From Crocinitomicaceae bacterium (GTDB lineage Bacteria; Bacteroidota; Bacteroidia; Flavobacteriales_D; Crocinitomicaceae), in contig JAIPCC010000005.1 in the NCBI GenBank assembly GCA_021738405.1, positions 1 to 56,856 of the forward strand: DNA of 56,856 bases, given 5' to 3'. The notes beneath the pieces are model-generated. The model saw nothing but the letters and a program-made list of their open reading frames with translations, was not told where the DNA came from and did not search any database. The translations under genes were made by a program, and so were the position numbers. This document shows, one piece after another, positions 17,701 to 25,303 of this stretch (positions are counted from its first letter, which is position 1; each line of letters starts with the position of its first letter).

Positions 17701-18152
17701 ATATACGGGTCTTGCATATCGACCCAATAACCCATTTTTTCGGTGAGTTGGTTCCAGATATCGGTGTAGCGCATAACGGCTTCTTTGCAAGCGTCGTTGT
17801 AGGCGTCTACAGAAATTTTGGTCCCGATGTCTTCCTTGGTGATGCCGAGTTCTTTTTCGACACCGAGTTCTACTGGCAAACCATGGGTATCCCAACCCGC
17901 CTTGCGCTGTACCTGCTTGCCTTTGAGCGTTTGGTAACGGCAAAAGATATCTTTAATGGCGCGGCCCATGACGTGGTGAATGCCGGGCAAGCCATTGGCA
18001 GAAGGCGGACCTTCATAAAAGACAAAAGACGGTGCACCATTGCGCTGAGCAACCGATTGCTGAAAAATGGATTCTTTTTGCCATTTTTCAAGGACGGTGG
18101 CAGCGACATTGGGGAGATTTAATCCTTTGTACTCAGGATATTTTGCTTTCAT
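14757..18152 (-). CDS. ileS: Isoleucyl-tRNA synthetase with a GIHH signature
   Basis: A 1131-aa class I synthetase of the long, eukaryote-like (IleS2) type that charges tRNA-Ile. KMSKR is intact (residues 681-685), and AGWDTHGLPVE and the editing-domain segments (LLAWTTTPWTLPSNTAL) are present. The HxGH signature, however, reads GIHH at residues 57-60 (17973-17984): first and third positions are swapped relative to HxGH. From memory, this GxHH form has been described in some IleS2 enzymes with very strong mupirocin resistance. The usual anticodon-binding and C-terminal regions follow. Start ATG 18152 is standard (MKAKYPEYKGLNLP). Its stop overlaps the biotin carrier start. Confidence 0.97.
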   Translation of the reverse strand: MKAKYPEYKGLNLPNVAATVLEKWQKESIFQQSVAQRNGAPSFVFYEGPPSANGLPGIHHVMGRAIKDIFCRYQTLKGKQVQRKAGWDTHGLPVELGVEKELGITKEDIGTKISVDAYNDACKEAVMRYTDIWNQLTEKMGYWVDMQDPYITYTPKYMESVWWLLAQLYNKGLLYKGYTIQPYSPKAGTGLSSHELNQPGCYKDVKDTTVVAMFELLGAQALPFEAHFSEKTHLLAWTTTPWTLPSNTALTVGPQIEYAVVATYNQYTFEPMQVILANKLVAYQFAKGYVAVEDTAGLASYQAGDKQIPYTVLGTCKGQDLIGLKYQQLLAYAQPAENAQAAFRVIGGDFVTTEDGTGIVHTAPTFGADDARVAAEAGVPGLLVADERGNLVPLVDLQGRFRPEVGPYAGMYVKNEYYDAGQEPERSVDVQIAIQLKEEGKAFKVEKYEHSYPHCWRTDKPVLYYPLDSWFIRVTDQKDQLVALNKEINWKPEATGSGRFGKWLENANDWNLSRSRYWGIPIPIWSSEEGDERICIDSIATLKNEIEKSVRAGFMTENPFAAFEPTDFSNQNYELIDLHKHKVDPIILVSPSGKPMKREADLIDVWFDSGAMPYAQLHYPFENKALIDDNLAFPADFIAEGVDQTRGWFYTLHAISTMVFGQKAYKNVVSNGLVLDKNGLKMSKRLGNAIDPFTTLDKFGPDATRWYMITNAQPWDNLKFDLEGIAEVQRKFFGTLYNTYSFFALYANIDGFDFSAAPIALSERPEIDQWVISKLNSLIAEVDAAFAAYEPTKAGRAIQDFVTEQLSNWYVRLCRRRFWKNDDRQDKLAAYQTLYTCLETIAILAAPIAPFYMDQLYTDLNTVSGRQAHASVHLADFPSAVEQHILPTLETQMELAQKACSLVLALRKKQHIRVRQPLQKIMIPVLNAQEAANFRHVTDLICSEVNVKELELLTDTGILVKSIKPNFKTIGPKYGKQMKAISQVVQQFDQNDIAQIELNQGWHGQVEGETIALDLSDFEIQAQDIPGWLVANENGLTVALDVTISDELKAEGLAREIVNRIQNLRKESAFDVTDRILVQIDTTAAIQAAIATHKAYICTEVLANDIQFTSLSIEKTEEIEAPADTAIQLSK

Positions 18153-18195
18153 GAACGTTTGCTTTGTAAAGTCGCGAATTTACGACAAATCGGGC

Positions 18196-18203
18196 TATTT
18201 TTG
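18196..18203 (+). promoter_or_regulatory. -7 box before the GreA-like gene
   Basis: TATTTTTG, exact match to TAnnTTTG, 6 nt before ATG 18210. No good -33 element is visible. Short spacing again suggests a leaderless or near-leaderless mRNA. Confidence 0.4.
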
Positions 18204-18209
18204 CAAGAT

Positions 18210-18659
18210 ATGACCCTCAAAACAAGGCTCCACGACCATTTATTTAACGCACTGGAAAGTCGAAAATCTGCGCTGCAACTTCAACGAAGCCAATTAAGTA
18301 TTGAAAGTACGGAAAGTGGAAAAGGGTCGGCCGGCGACAAACACGAGGTCGGAATAGCCATTGCGCAAATCGAAATCGAAAAACTCGACCACCAAATTGC
18401 CCTGGCACAACAACAACTTCAAGCCCTCCAAAAAATGGATCCAAGCACTGCTTTCGCCCAAATACAAAACGGTGCGCTTTTTGAATCCGACCACAATTGG
18501 TACTACTGCAGTGTCCCATACGGACAACTCCAATTTGACACCATGACCGTTTTTTGCATGAGTACCGACGCGCCACTTTTTCAAGCCCTCAAAGGCAAAA
18601 AAGAACAAGAAGAAGCCGTTTTCAATGGCCGAAAGTGGATCATCAACAAAATTTACTAA
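18210..18659 (+). CDS. GreA/GreB-like coiled-coil protein (SAGDK family)
   Basis: A 149-aa protein. Residues 1-75 are helical and coiled-coil-like, with the conserved GSAGDKHEVGIA at about 51-62; residues 85-149 form a small C-terminal domain with FQALKGKK and a final FNGRKWIINKIY. Similar Bacteroidota proteins are often labelled 3-oxoacyl-ACP synthase, which the sequence does not support; the layout resembles transcript-cleavage factors GreA/GreB. A role at RNA polymerase is only an inference. The frame opens at 18159, but ATG 18210 fits the family N-terminus and lies behind a -7 box. The TAA overlaps the next ATG by one base (TAATG). Confidence 0.75.
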   Translation: MTLKTRLHDHLFNALESRKSALQLQRSQLSIESTESGKGSAGDKHEVGIAIAQIEIEKLDHQIALAQQQLQALQKMDPSTAFAQIQNGALFESDHNWYYCSVPYGQLQFDTMTVFCMSTDAPLFQALKGKKEQEEAVFNGRKWIINKIY

Positions 18660-19885
18660 TGAGCAGCACGCCAAAAATTGCCATCATTGGAGGAGGTGCC
18701 GCTGGATTTTTTGCCGCAATTGCAGCCAAACAACATTGGCCGGATGCCAGCGTTTGCATTTTGGAAAAGAGCAATAAGTTCTTGTCCAAAGTAAAGATTT
18801 CGGGCGGCGAGCGCTGCAATGTGACCCACGACAGCCCAGATATCAACGAACTCTCCAAAGCTTACCCAAGAGGCAGCACGCAGCTGCGCAAGGCTTTTCA
18901 TCAGTTTTCAGCTACAGATACCGTTCAATGGTTTGAAAGCCGCGACATACCACTCAAAATCTATCCCGACGGCTGCATTTTTCCTTTGGCGAATGACTCA
19001 CAGGTCATCATTGATTGCTTTTTGAATACCTGCAGACAACTCGGGGTCAAACTGCAACTACAACAACATATTTCCAATATTGTAGTCAACAGTGAAAATG
19101 TATCCATTCAAAACAATGAAGAAATACAGACCTATGACCAAGTCATTATTTGCGCTGGTGGGCACCCCAAAAGAAGCAGTCTCAATTGGCTAGAATCCAT
19201 CGGTTTGGAGATGATCGAGCCGCTCCCCTCTCTGTTTACTTTCAATATGCCCAAAAACCCGATCTGCGAACTCATGGGTACGGTTGTGCCGAATGCAACG
19301 GTCAAAATTGAAGGCACTAAACTGAGCGGACAAGGGCCTCTGCTCATCACGCATTGGGGTATGAGTGGCCCGGCCGTATTGTTGCTCTCCGCTTGGGGAG
19401 CGCGCCTCTTGGCAGAGAAAAACTATCATTTTCATGTGCTCGTGAATTGGCTCGATCAGAAAAAGGAAGAAACCTTGCGTCAAGAATTGCAACACACCAT
19501 TGCTGCGCACAGCGCCAAAAAACTGAGCAACTGGAACCCCACACCACTTACCAATAGACTTTGGAACCACATTCTAGAACGTGCAGAGATTTCTCCAGAC
19601 CTCCGTTGGGCAGAAATCGGTAAAAAAGCGCTCAATAAACTTGTTAATACACTACTCAATGACCGCTTTGAGGTGCAAGGCAAAACAACATTCAAAGAAG
19701 AATTTGTGACAGCAGGTGGCGTCGCTTTGAGCGAAATTGATTTTCAGACTATGAAAAGTAAAAAATTCCCGCGACTGTCTTTTGCAGGTGAAATATTGGA
19801 TATCGATGGCATTACTGGCGGTTTCAATTTCCAAGCGGCCTGGACCACAGGGTTCATAGCCGGAAAGTACGCTTTAGATAAATAA
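18659..19885 (+). CDS. HI0933-family FAD/NAD(P)-dependent oxidoreductase
   Basis: A 408-aa flavoprotein of the HI0933/BaiN type. The dinucleotide-binding motif IIGGGAAGFFAAIAA is at residues 8-22, the family signature KISGGERCNVTHDSP at about 42-56, and the second FAD motif GEILDIDGITGGFNFQAAWTTGF lies near the C-terminus. Length is normal. The substrate is not known for most members. The open frame continues upstream to 18554 inside the GreA-like gene, but ATG 18659 gives the normal N-terminus (MSSTPKIAIIGGG) and forms a one-base stop/start overlap. Cytoplasmic. 36 nt of AT-rich spacer without a hairpin separate its stop from the convergent asnS stop. Confidence 0.92.
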   Translation: MSSTPKIAIIGGGAAGFFAAIAAKQHWPDASVCILEKSNKFLSKVKISGGERCNVTHDSPDINELSKAYPRGSTQLRKAFHQFSATDTVQWFESRDIPLKIYPDGCIFPLANDSQVIIDCFLNTCRQLGVKLQLQQHISNIVVNSENVSIQNNEEIQTYDQVIICAGGHPKRSSLNWLESIGLEMIEPLPSLFTFNMPKNPICELMGTVVPNATVKIEGTKLSGQGPLLITHWGMSGPAVLLLSAWGARLLAEKNYHFHVLVNWLDQKKEETLRQELQHTIAAHSAKKLSNWNPTPLTNRLWNHILERAEISPDLRWAEIGKKALNKLVNTLLNDRFEVQGKTTFKEEFVTAGGVALSEIDFQTMKSKKFPRLSFAGEILDIDGITGGFNFQAAWTTGFIAGKYALDK

Positions 19886-19921
19886 ACCAAAAATTACTCC
19901 GTCAAAAAAATACGAAGACAC

Positions 19922-21367
19922 TTAAAATTCTGCGTTCAATGGCGTGCGTGGGAATGGAATGACATCGCGGATGTTAGACATACCCGTAACGAACATCACC
20001 ATGCGTTCAAAGCCAAGGCCAAAACCAGCATGCGGTACCGTTCCAAAACGGCGGGTGTCAAAATACCACCAGAGTTCTTCGGCAGGAATGCCAAACTCTT
20101 CGCATTTCTGTACCAAAACATCGTAACGTTCTTCGCGCTGCGAACCGCCTACAATTTCGCCAATTCCCGGGAAAAGTACATCCATGGCCGCAACCGTTTT
20201 GCCATCTTCATTCAAACGCATGTAAAACGCCTTGATTTTTGCTGGATAATCCGTTAAGATGACTGGGCAATTGAATTCTTTTTCTACCAAATAGCGCTCG
20301 TGTTCGCTCTGGAGGTCAATGCCCCACTCTACTGGATATTTGAATTTCTTTTTCTTGTAATGATTAGAATTCAATAAAACGTCAATGGCTTCTGTATAGG
20401 TCAGGCGCTTGAATGGATTCTCTATTACAAATTTGAGGCGATCAATAAGGCCCATTTCGTGGCGTTCGTTGGCCGGTTTTTGCGCTTGCTCTTGGGCATC
20501 GCGCTCATCTAAAAATTGTACATCGGCCGCACAATTTTCTAGGACATAAGCAGCAATATATTTCAGGAATTCTTCGGTGAGGTCCATGTTGTCATGGAGG
20601 TCATTGAAGGCTACCTCTGGCTCGATCATCCAGAACTCAGCAAGGTGACGCGAAGTATTGGAGTTTTCTGCCCTAAACGTAGGGCCAAAAGTATAGACCT
20701 GCCCAAGTGCTGTTGCAGCCAACTCGGCCTCGAGCTGACCCGATACCGTTAAGTTGACGGGCTTGCCAAAGAAATCTTGTTTGTAGTCGATGTTTCCGTC
20801 TTCGTTCAAAGGCGGGTTTTTGGCGTCGAGTGTGCTCACCCTAAACATTTCTCCGGCTCCTTCTGCGTCTGAACCTGTAATAATGGGCGTGTGTAGGTAA
20901 TAAAACCCGCGCTCATTGAAAAATTGGTGAATGGCATAAGCCACCGCATGGCGAATTCTGAATACCGCACCAAATGTGTTGGTTCTAAAACGCAAGTGCG
21001 CTTGCTCGCGCAAAAAATCTAGGCTATGGCGCTTAGGCTGCATGACAGTCTTTTGGACCTCATCAGGATGTGCATCGCCTAAAATTTCAATTCCTGTTAC
21101 CTGAAGTTCCACAACTTGCCCTGCTCCTTGAGATGCGATGAGTTTTCCGCTCAAGGAAAGTGCCGCAGCTGTAGTGATGCGCTTCAATAGCGCTTCATCC
21201 CACTGCTCAAAATCAATAACGGCCTGTAAATTGGCCATACAAGATCCATCGTTGAGCTGTACAAAGCGGTTTGAGCGAAAGGCTCTTACCCAACCCTTTA
21301 CTGTGATTTCTTGATCAAGCAAGGCCTCGTGGCCAGCCAAAATTTGCGAGATGCGGATTCTTTTCAT
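19922..21367 (-). CDS. asnS: Asparaginyl-tRNA synthetase
   Basis: A 481-aa class II synthetase. The N-terminal OB-fold domain (about 1-120) is followed by the catalytic core with motif 2 [20 protein letters not shown] (about 228-247) and motif 3 [12 protein letters not shown], then [12 protein letters not shown] at the C-terminus. The Asn at [11 protein letters not shown] and overall length mark AsnRS as opposed to AspRS. Its start is ATG 21367. The -7 box TAACTTTG lies 4 nt before it, and its TAA is also the stop codon of the DUF4907 gene upstream, so asnS can be transcribed separately from the secreted-protein cluster. Confidence 0.96.
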   Translation of the reverse strand: MKRIRISQILAGHEALLDQEITVKGWVRAFRSNRFVQLNDGSCMANLQAVIDFEQWDEALLKRITTAAALSLSGKLIASQGAGQVVELQVTGIEILGDAHPDEVQKTVMQPKRHSLDFLREQAHLRFRTNTFGAVFRIRHAVAYAIHQFFNERGFYYLHTPIITGSDAEGAGEMFRVSTLDAKNPPLNEDGNIDYKQDFFGKPVNLTVSGQLEAELAATALGQVYTFGPTFRAENSNTSRHLAEFWMIEPEVAFNDLHDNMDLTEEFLKYIAAYVLENCAADVQFLDERDAQEQAQKPANERHEMGLIDRLKFVIENPFKRLTYTEAIDVLLNSNHYKKKKFKYPVEWGIDLQSEHERYLVEKEFNCPVILTDYPAKIKAFYMRLNEDGKTVAAMDVLFPGIGEIVGGSQREERYDVLVQKCEEFGIPAEELWWYFDTRRFGTVPHAGFGLGFERMVMFVTGMSNIRDVIPFPRTPLNAEF

Positions 21368-21371
21368 GCTG

Positions 21372-21379
21372 CAAAGTTA
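21372..21379 (-). promoter_or_regulatory. -7 box of asnS overlapping the upstream stop codon
   Basis: TAACTTTG, 4 nt before ATG 21367 (TAACTTTGCAGCATG). Its first three bases are the TAA of the DUF4907 gene. TTTA at 21401-21398, 18 nt upstream, is a reasonable -33 element. Confidence 0.5.
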
Positions 21380-21754
21380 GTGAATGTTTAAATTCTTTAA
21401 ATCGTCTTCACTAACCGTTGGTGGAAAGACTTTTGCCTGAAGTTTCGTTTTGACCAATTCTGCCACGCGCTGCGCATCGGCCTGGCTCTGAAAACCGGCA
21501 TTTCCTGGCCTTCCTGGAATATTGGGCTGATCCAGCAAAAGTTTGCCATTTTGTCGGATTTGATATCCCCAACCACTTGCGCTTTGGAGGGTCGTGATCT
21601 CAAAAATATGGCTGCTCCTAGGCTTGGTTAGCGTTTTTAGCCTCTTTTCTGATGAAGTAAGGGCCTGCTTTTGTATCGTATTATTTTCGCTGCTTTTTTG
21701 AGGCTCAGCCTGACAAGCAAACAACAAAAAGAAGATTATAAAGAACCGTTGCAT
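21377..21754 (-). CDS. DUF4907 lipoprotein
   Basis: A 125-aa protein with a lipoprotein signal (MQRFFIIFFLLFAC, Cys14). The C-terminal 75 residues match DUF4907 as I know it: FEITTLQSASGWGYQIRQNG, LLLDQPNIPGRPGNAGFQ, a basic helix and FPPTVSEDDLKNL. The function is unknown. It is the last gene of a five-gene cluster of secreted proteins, overlapping the kelch gene upstream by 19 nt, which shows translational coupling. This association with kelch-type T9SS substrates suggests a shared task at the outer membrane, but nothing in the sequence says which. Confidence 0.85.
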   Translation of the reverse strand: MQRFFIIFFLLFACQAEPQKSSENNTIQKQALTSSEKRLKTLTKPRSSHIFEITTLQSASGWGYQIRQNGKLLLDQPNIPGRPGNAGFQSQADAQRVAELVKTKLQAKVFPPTVSEDDLKNLNIH

Positions 21755-22956
21755 TTGACAAAAGTAGTGCTTTGCTGCAGCTGAGCGCCTTTTAATTGAA
21801 GGTAATACAAGCCTTCTGGAAAATGACGAACATCGAGAACCAATTTTGAGCCCACTTTTTCAAGCATAAAATTCATTTTTTGCCCTAGTTGATTGAAAAT
21901 TGCGATATTTTCTTCGCTTAAAGTAGTTGTTAGGGCAATGAAGTCGGCAGTTGGATTCGGAAAAACCTCAATAGCAAATCTTTCTTGCTCGGCAAGTGCG
22001 GCTGTACCACTGTACGCCCAGAGGTCGTCGTAAAAAGTACCATTATTGTAACCAGTGCCAATGAAGCCCAAACCATCTAAGTAGAAAGCAACAGCATTTT
22101 TTCTGCCCGGCCCGGGAAGATCGGCGCGTTGGGTCCAATTGTTTAAAAAGTAGTTGTACTCCCAGAGGTCGTTGAGGTAAGTGTAGTTGGCATCTTGGCC
22201 CGTGCCGAGGTAACAAACCGGATAAGCTGCCCAACCACAAGCGCCAGAGCGCACGCCTCCCGGAAAATTCGCTTTTTGAATCCATTGCTCAGTTTGCGGG
22301 TTGTACATCCAAAAATCGTTGCACAGCGTGCCGTCATCGCCAGTACCGATAAAACCGTAATTTTCCATTGAAAAAGCCACCGCAGCGCGGCGGGCTGTAC
22401 CCGCAAAGTCTGTGATTTGTTCCCAAGAATTGCTGCTTGGGTCATAGGTATAGAAGTCCTTTTTGAAACCAGTGGCACTATTGCCTGTGCCCACATAGGC
22501 TTTGTTCGCAATGACAAAACTCACCGCCTCGCGACGTGGTGCACCCGTAAAAGTTGCTTTTTGTGTCCAGGCTTCAGTACTGCGGTCGTACTCCCATAAA
22601 TCGTTCATAAACGCAATCGTTTGCGTCTGACCCAAGGCTACGTAACCTTTGGTTTGACCTTCGTGCTGTAAAGAAAAAGAAGTGGCACCAACGCGCGCCA
22701 AACCGTCGCCGCCATCGCCGCCTAAAGAAACTTCGTCGTCCCAATCGTTTTGATCAGCGCGGTAGGAATACATTTTTCTTTTGTATTCGAAGTCATCGGT
22801 ACCGGCAACTAAATAAGCGCGGTTCTCAATCACAAAAGACGTTGCCGCAGACTTCGGCACACCATTGACGGAATCTTTTGGCAACCAGAAGTCTTGTCCA
22901 AAAGCGCTTTGCCTCATAGATGCCATCACAAGAAGCAGCAAAATGAACTTACTCAT
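21736..22956 (-). CDS. Kelch-repeat protein with T9SS type A sorting domain (paralogue 1)
   Basis: A 406-aa secreted protein: signal peptide 1-20 (ending AFGQ), about six kelch-like beta-propeller blades of ~50 residues with the pattern AVSFVIANKAYVGTG...FYTYDPSSNSWEQI, and a type A C-terminal sorting domain from ~330 (VFPNPTADFIAL). It should be exported by the T9SS to the cell surface. Five extra residues (CNGSL) follow the expected end STTFVK, because the frame runs into the DUF4907 gene. It shares blade pattern with the next two genes. It overlaps the start/stop of paralogue 2 by 4 nt (ATGA). Galactose-oxidase active-site residues are not evident, so binding is more likely than catalysis. 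Confidence 0.9.
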   Translation of the reverse strand: MSKFILLLLVMASMRQSAFGQDFWLPKDSVNGVPKSAATSFVIENRAYLVAGTDDFEYKRKMYSYRADQNDWDDEVSLGGDGGDGLARVGATSFSLQHEGQTKGYVALGQTQTIAFMNDLWEYDRSTEAWTQKATFTGAPRREAVSFVIANKAYVGTGNSATGFKKDFYTYDPSSNSWEQITDFAGTARRAAVAFSMENYGFIGTGDDGTLCNDFWMYNPQTEQWIQKANFPGGVRSGACGWAAYPVCYLGTGQDANYTYLNDLWEYNYFLNNWTQRADLPGPGRKNAVAFYLDGLGFIGTGYNNGTFYDDLWAYSGTAALAEQERFAIEVFPNPTADFIALTTTLSEENIAIFNQLGQKMNFMLEKVGSKLVLDVRHFPEGLYYLQLKGAQLQQSTTFVKCNGSL

Positions 22957-24161
22957 ATCTTGGTGATTTTTTTGGTGAGTGTTAGGCCATCAGCAAGACC
23001 AAACTTAAGGATATAACTGCCTGCTTGCAATGAGCTTAAATTGATTGCTGTGCTCTGAACTCCATTTAAATAGAGTTCGCGCACTTTTACGCCTAACGCG
23101 TTATAAATCGTCAGATTGATGCCGTTCCCTTGAAGACCCGCTATATTCAAGTGCTCACCTACTGGATTCGGATAGCAGCTTAAAGCAGCTTCTAACTCCT
23201 CTAGTGCTGCATAATTCGATGGCGCATACACATACCAACTGTCTTTTTTACCAGAATAACCTTTTCCTGTGCCCACATAAGCTTTGTTGCCGATCACAAA
23301 AGAAATGGCACTTTTTCTTTCACTACCGCCGAAGGCTGCTCTGAGCGTCCAGGCATCGGATTCGGGATTGTATTCAATTAAATCGGAGAGCAAACCACCG
23401 TTATTTCCTAGACACACGAAGCCGCGATCCTCGAGTGTAAAAGTGCTCGCTGCACCGCGTTCATAGCCCGGAAAAGGTGCAATTTCCTGCCAGCTGTTGG
23501 CCCCAGGGTCGTAACAATACACATCTTTTCTGAATATATCTTGATCGGTTCCCATACCGACATAAGCTTTAGAGCCCACTACAAATGATAACATCTGATA
23601 GCGCACTCCGCCGGGGAAACTCGCGCGTTGAATCCATTGGTTATTGCCAGGTTTGTATTCCCACAATTGACTACTATATAAATTAGGGCCTATTTTACCG
23701 CCACAGAGATAGCCTTTTCCGCCAACGGCAAAACCCGTGGCAAAATAGACACCTTCGCCTCCTGCCCCCGGAAAATCCGCAATTGCCGACCAAGAATTGG
23801 TTGTTGGGTTATAGCGCCAAAAATCTTTCAGTGTAGTGCCCGTTGGCCCCGAAATACTGTCCATTCCCGACCCCACAAAAGCAAAGTTATTGAGCACAAA
23901 AGAAATGGCATCGCGGCGTCCTGGCCCCGGAAGATCTGCTTTTTGCGTCCAGGCGTCTGTCTGCGGATCATAAGCCCATAAGTCTTTGTGGATCACCTCA
24001 GCGGTGTCTATACCTCCACACAAATAACCCAAACTTCCTAGCGAAAAACCAGTGGCACGTTCGCGCTTGCCCATCCCGACATCATTGAGTTTGGTCCAGG
24101 AATTATACTGAGCAGCGGCCCAAAAAGGAAGAAAAACCAAGCACAGATAGAACAACCTCAT
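22953..24161 (-). CDS. Kelch-repeat protein with T9SS type A sorting domain (paralogue 2)
   Basis: A 402-aa secreted protein: signal peptide 1-17 (PFWAAAQ), five to six kelch-like blades (for example RRDAISFVLNNFAFVGSG ... LKDFWRYNPTTNSWSAIADFPG) and a type A sorting domain from ~325 (CYPNPVGEHLNI ... LTKKITKI). The canonical basic end, KKITKI, supports T9SS export. It is a close structural paralogue of its two neighbours, consistent with tandem duplication. ATGA overlaps join it to both. Ligand unknown. Confidence 0.9.
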   Translation of the reverse strand: MRLFYLCLVFLPFWAAAQYNSWTKLNDVGMGKRERATGFSLGSLGYLCGGIDTAEVIHKDLWAYDPQTDAWTQKADLPGPGRRDAISFVLNNFAFVGSGMDSISGPTGTTLKDFWRYNPTTNSWSAIADFPGAGGEGVYFATGFAVGGKGYLCGGKIGPNLYSSQLWEYKPGNNQWIQRASFPGGVRYQMLSFVVGSKAYVGMGTDQDIFRKDVYCYDPGANSWQEIAPFPGYERGAASTFTLEDRGFVCLGNNGGLLSDLIEYNPESDAWTLRAAFGGSERKSAISFVIGNKAYVGTGKGYSGKKDSWYVYAPSNYAALEELEAALSCYPNPVGEHLNIAGLQGNGINLTIYNALGVKVRELYLNGVQSTAINLSSLQAGSYILKFGLADGLTLTKKITKI

Positions 24162-25303
24162 CGCTTGATCAGTTTTTCTTGGTGAATAAGCTGCTTGCCC
24201 TGGTTGATATGCACAATATAGGCTCCTGATTTCAAAATAGATACATCAATGTGCTGCTTGAAATAGCGCAACTCGTCTTTCAACAGCAACTTTCCATTCA
24301 GATCAAAGATGCTGACTTCTAATTGATCGGTATGAAGCCCTAAATATTGAACCTGCAATTCATCTGCAACTGGATTTGGGAATATTTTCACATCGATTTC
24401 ATTATGCGCTAAACCAATCGTGTTGTCTGTGGGGTTGAATTGCCAGAAATCATTGAAGTTGATACCGTTGGTGCCGGTACCGATGTAGCCGCGGTCGTGG
24501 ATGGCAAAGGCGACAATAAACCTGCGTTTTGAACCAGGAAAATCAATTTCTTGGTTCCATGTATTCGTGGCCGGATGAAAAGACCAGACCTGCTCCGTTA
24601 CTACCGACAAGCCCCCTACGTAGCCTGAAGTTACATAACCGCGTTGTTGAATCGCAAAACCCGAACTACCACCTGTAGAAACACCAGGAAAACTGGCGCG
24701 TTGCAGCCATTGATCGTGCAGGGGTTTGTATTCCCAAAGCTGCGTGCCGCCTTTGATAAAAGCGCTCCCTTCAATCACAAATGAACAGGTCCATTGTCCG
24801 AAAGACATAGGGGCAATTGCACATAAAGACCAAGAATCGGTATTCGGGTTGTACTTGGCCAATTGGTTGGCTTGATACACAAAACCGCGGTTGTTTACCG
24901 CGAAACCTTGACTATCGCCTGGATTGGGTAAAATACAATTGGCAATAGGCGTCCAATTATTTTGAGCTGGATCAAATTTGTAAAATTGGGTGCTGAGTGC
25001 AGAGCCACCACCAACTATCGGGCAGTTGTCTGCCACAAAAGAAACGGCTCCGTGTGTGCTAACGGGGAAGTTTGCGCGTTGGGTCCAGGTGTCGGAAGCT
25101 GGATCGTACTCCCACCAATCTTTAAAGGAGATATCTAAACCTGAGCCATTCACGTGACCCAAGCCCATATAGCCGCGGTGCGAGGTGGCACAGCCTGTGG
25201 CACGGTGCCTTCCAGCGCCGCCCAAACTCGATTTTTGTATCCAAAATTGAGCAAAAAGTTGAGGCGCAAGCGAAATACAAAGCAGTAGAATGAAACTCCT
25301 CAT
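24158..25303 (-). CDS. Kelch-repeat protein with T9SS type A sorting domain (paralogue 3)
   Basis: A 381-aa secreted protein: signal peptide (MRSFILLLCISLAPQLFAQ), six kelch-like blades (for example HGAVSFVADNCPIVGGGS, RRFIVAFAIHDRGYIGTG) and a type A sorting domain from ~305 (IFPNPVADELQV ... LIHQEKLIKR). The frame also has an ATG four codons upstream (MAEIM), but ATG 25303 forms the ATGA overlap with the GEVED gene and gives a cleaner signal peptide. Start glycines recur in GTG motifs at blade ends, as in the other two paralogues. Confidence 0.9.
   Translation of the reverse strand: MRSFILLLCISLAPQLFAQFWIQKSSLGGAGRHRATGCATSHRGYMGLGHVNGSGLDISFKDWWEYDPASDTWTQRANFPVSTHGAVSFVADNCPIVGGGSALSTQFYKFDPAQNNWTPIANCILPNPGDSQGFAVNNRGFVYQANQLAKYNPNTDSWSLCAIAPMSFGQWTCSFVIEGSAFIKGGTQLWEYKPLHDQWLQRASFPGVSTGGSSGFAIQQRGYVTSGYVGGLSVVTEQVWSFHPATNTWNQEIDFPGSKRRFIVAFAIHDRGYIGTGTNGINFNDFWQFNPTDNTIGLAHNEIDVKIFPNPVADELQVQYLGLHTDQLEVSIFDLNGKLLLKDELRYFKQHIDVSILKSGAYIVHINQGKQLIHQEKLIKR

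Noticed and set aside
18244-18674. Minus-strand open frames of 110 and 126 aa opposite the GreA-like gene
   Set aside because: The plus-strand product matches a known family and has a -7 box and coupled downstream gene; the minus frames do not.
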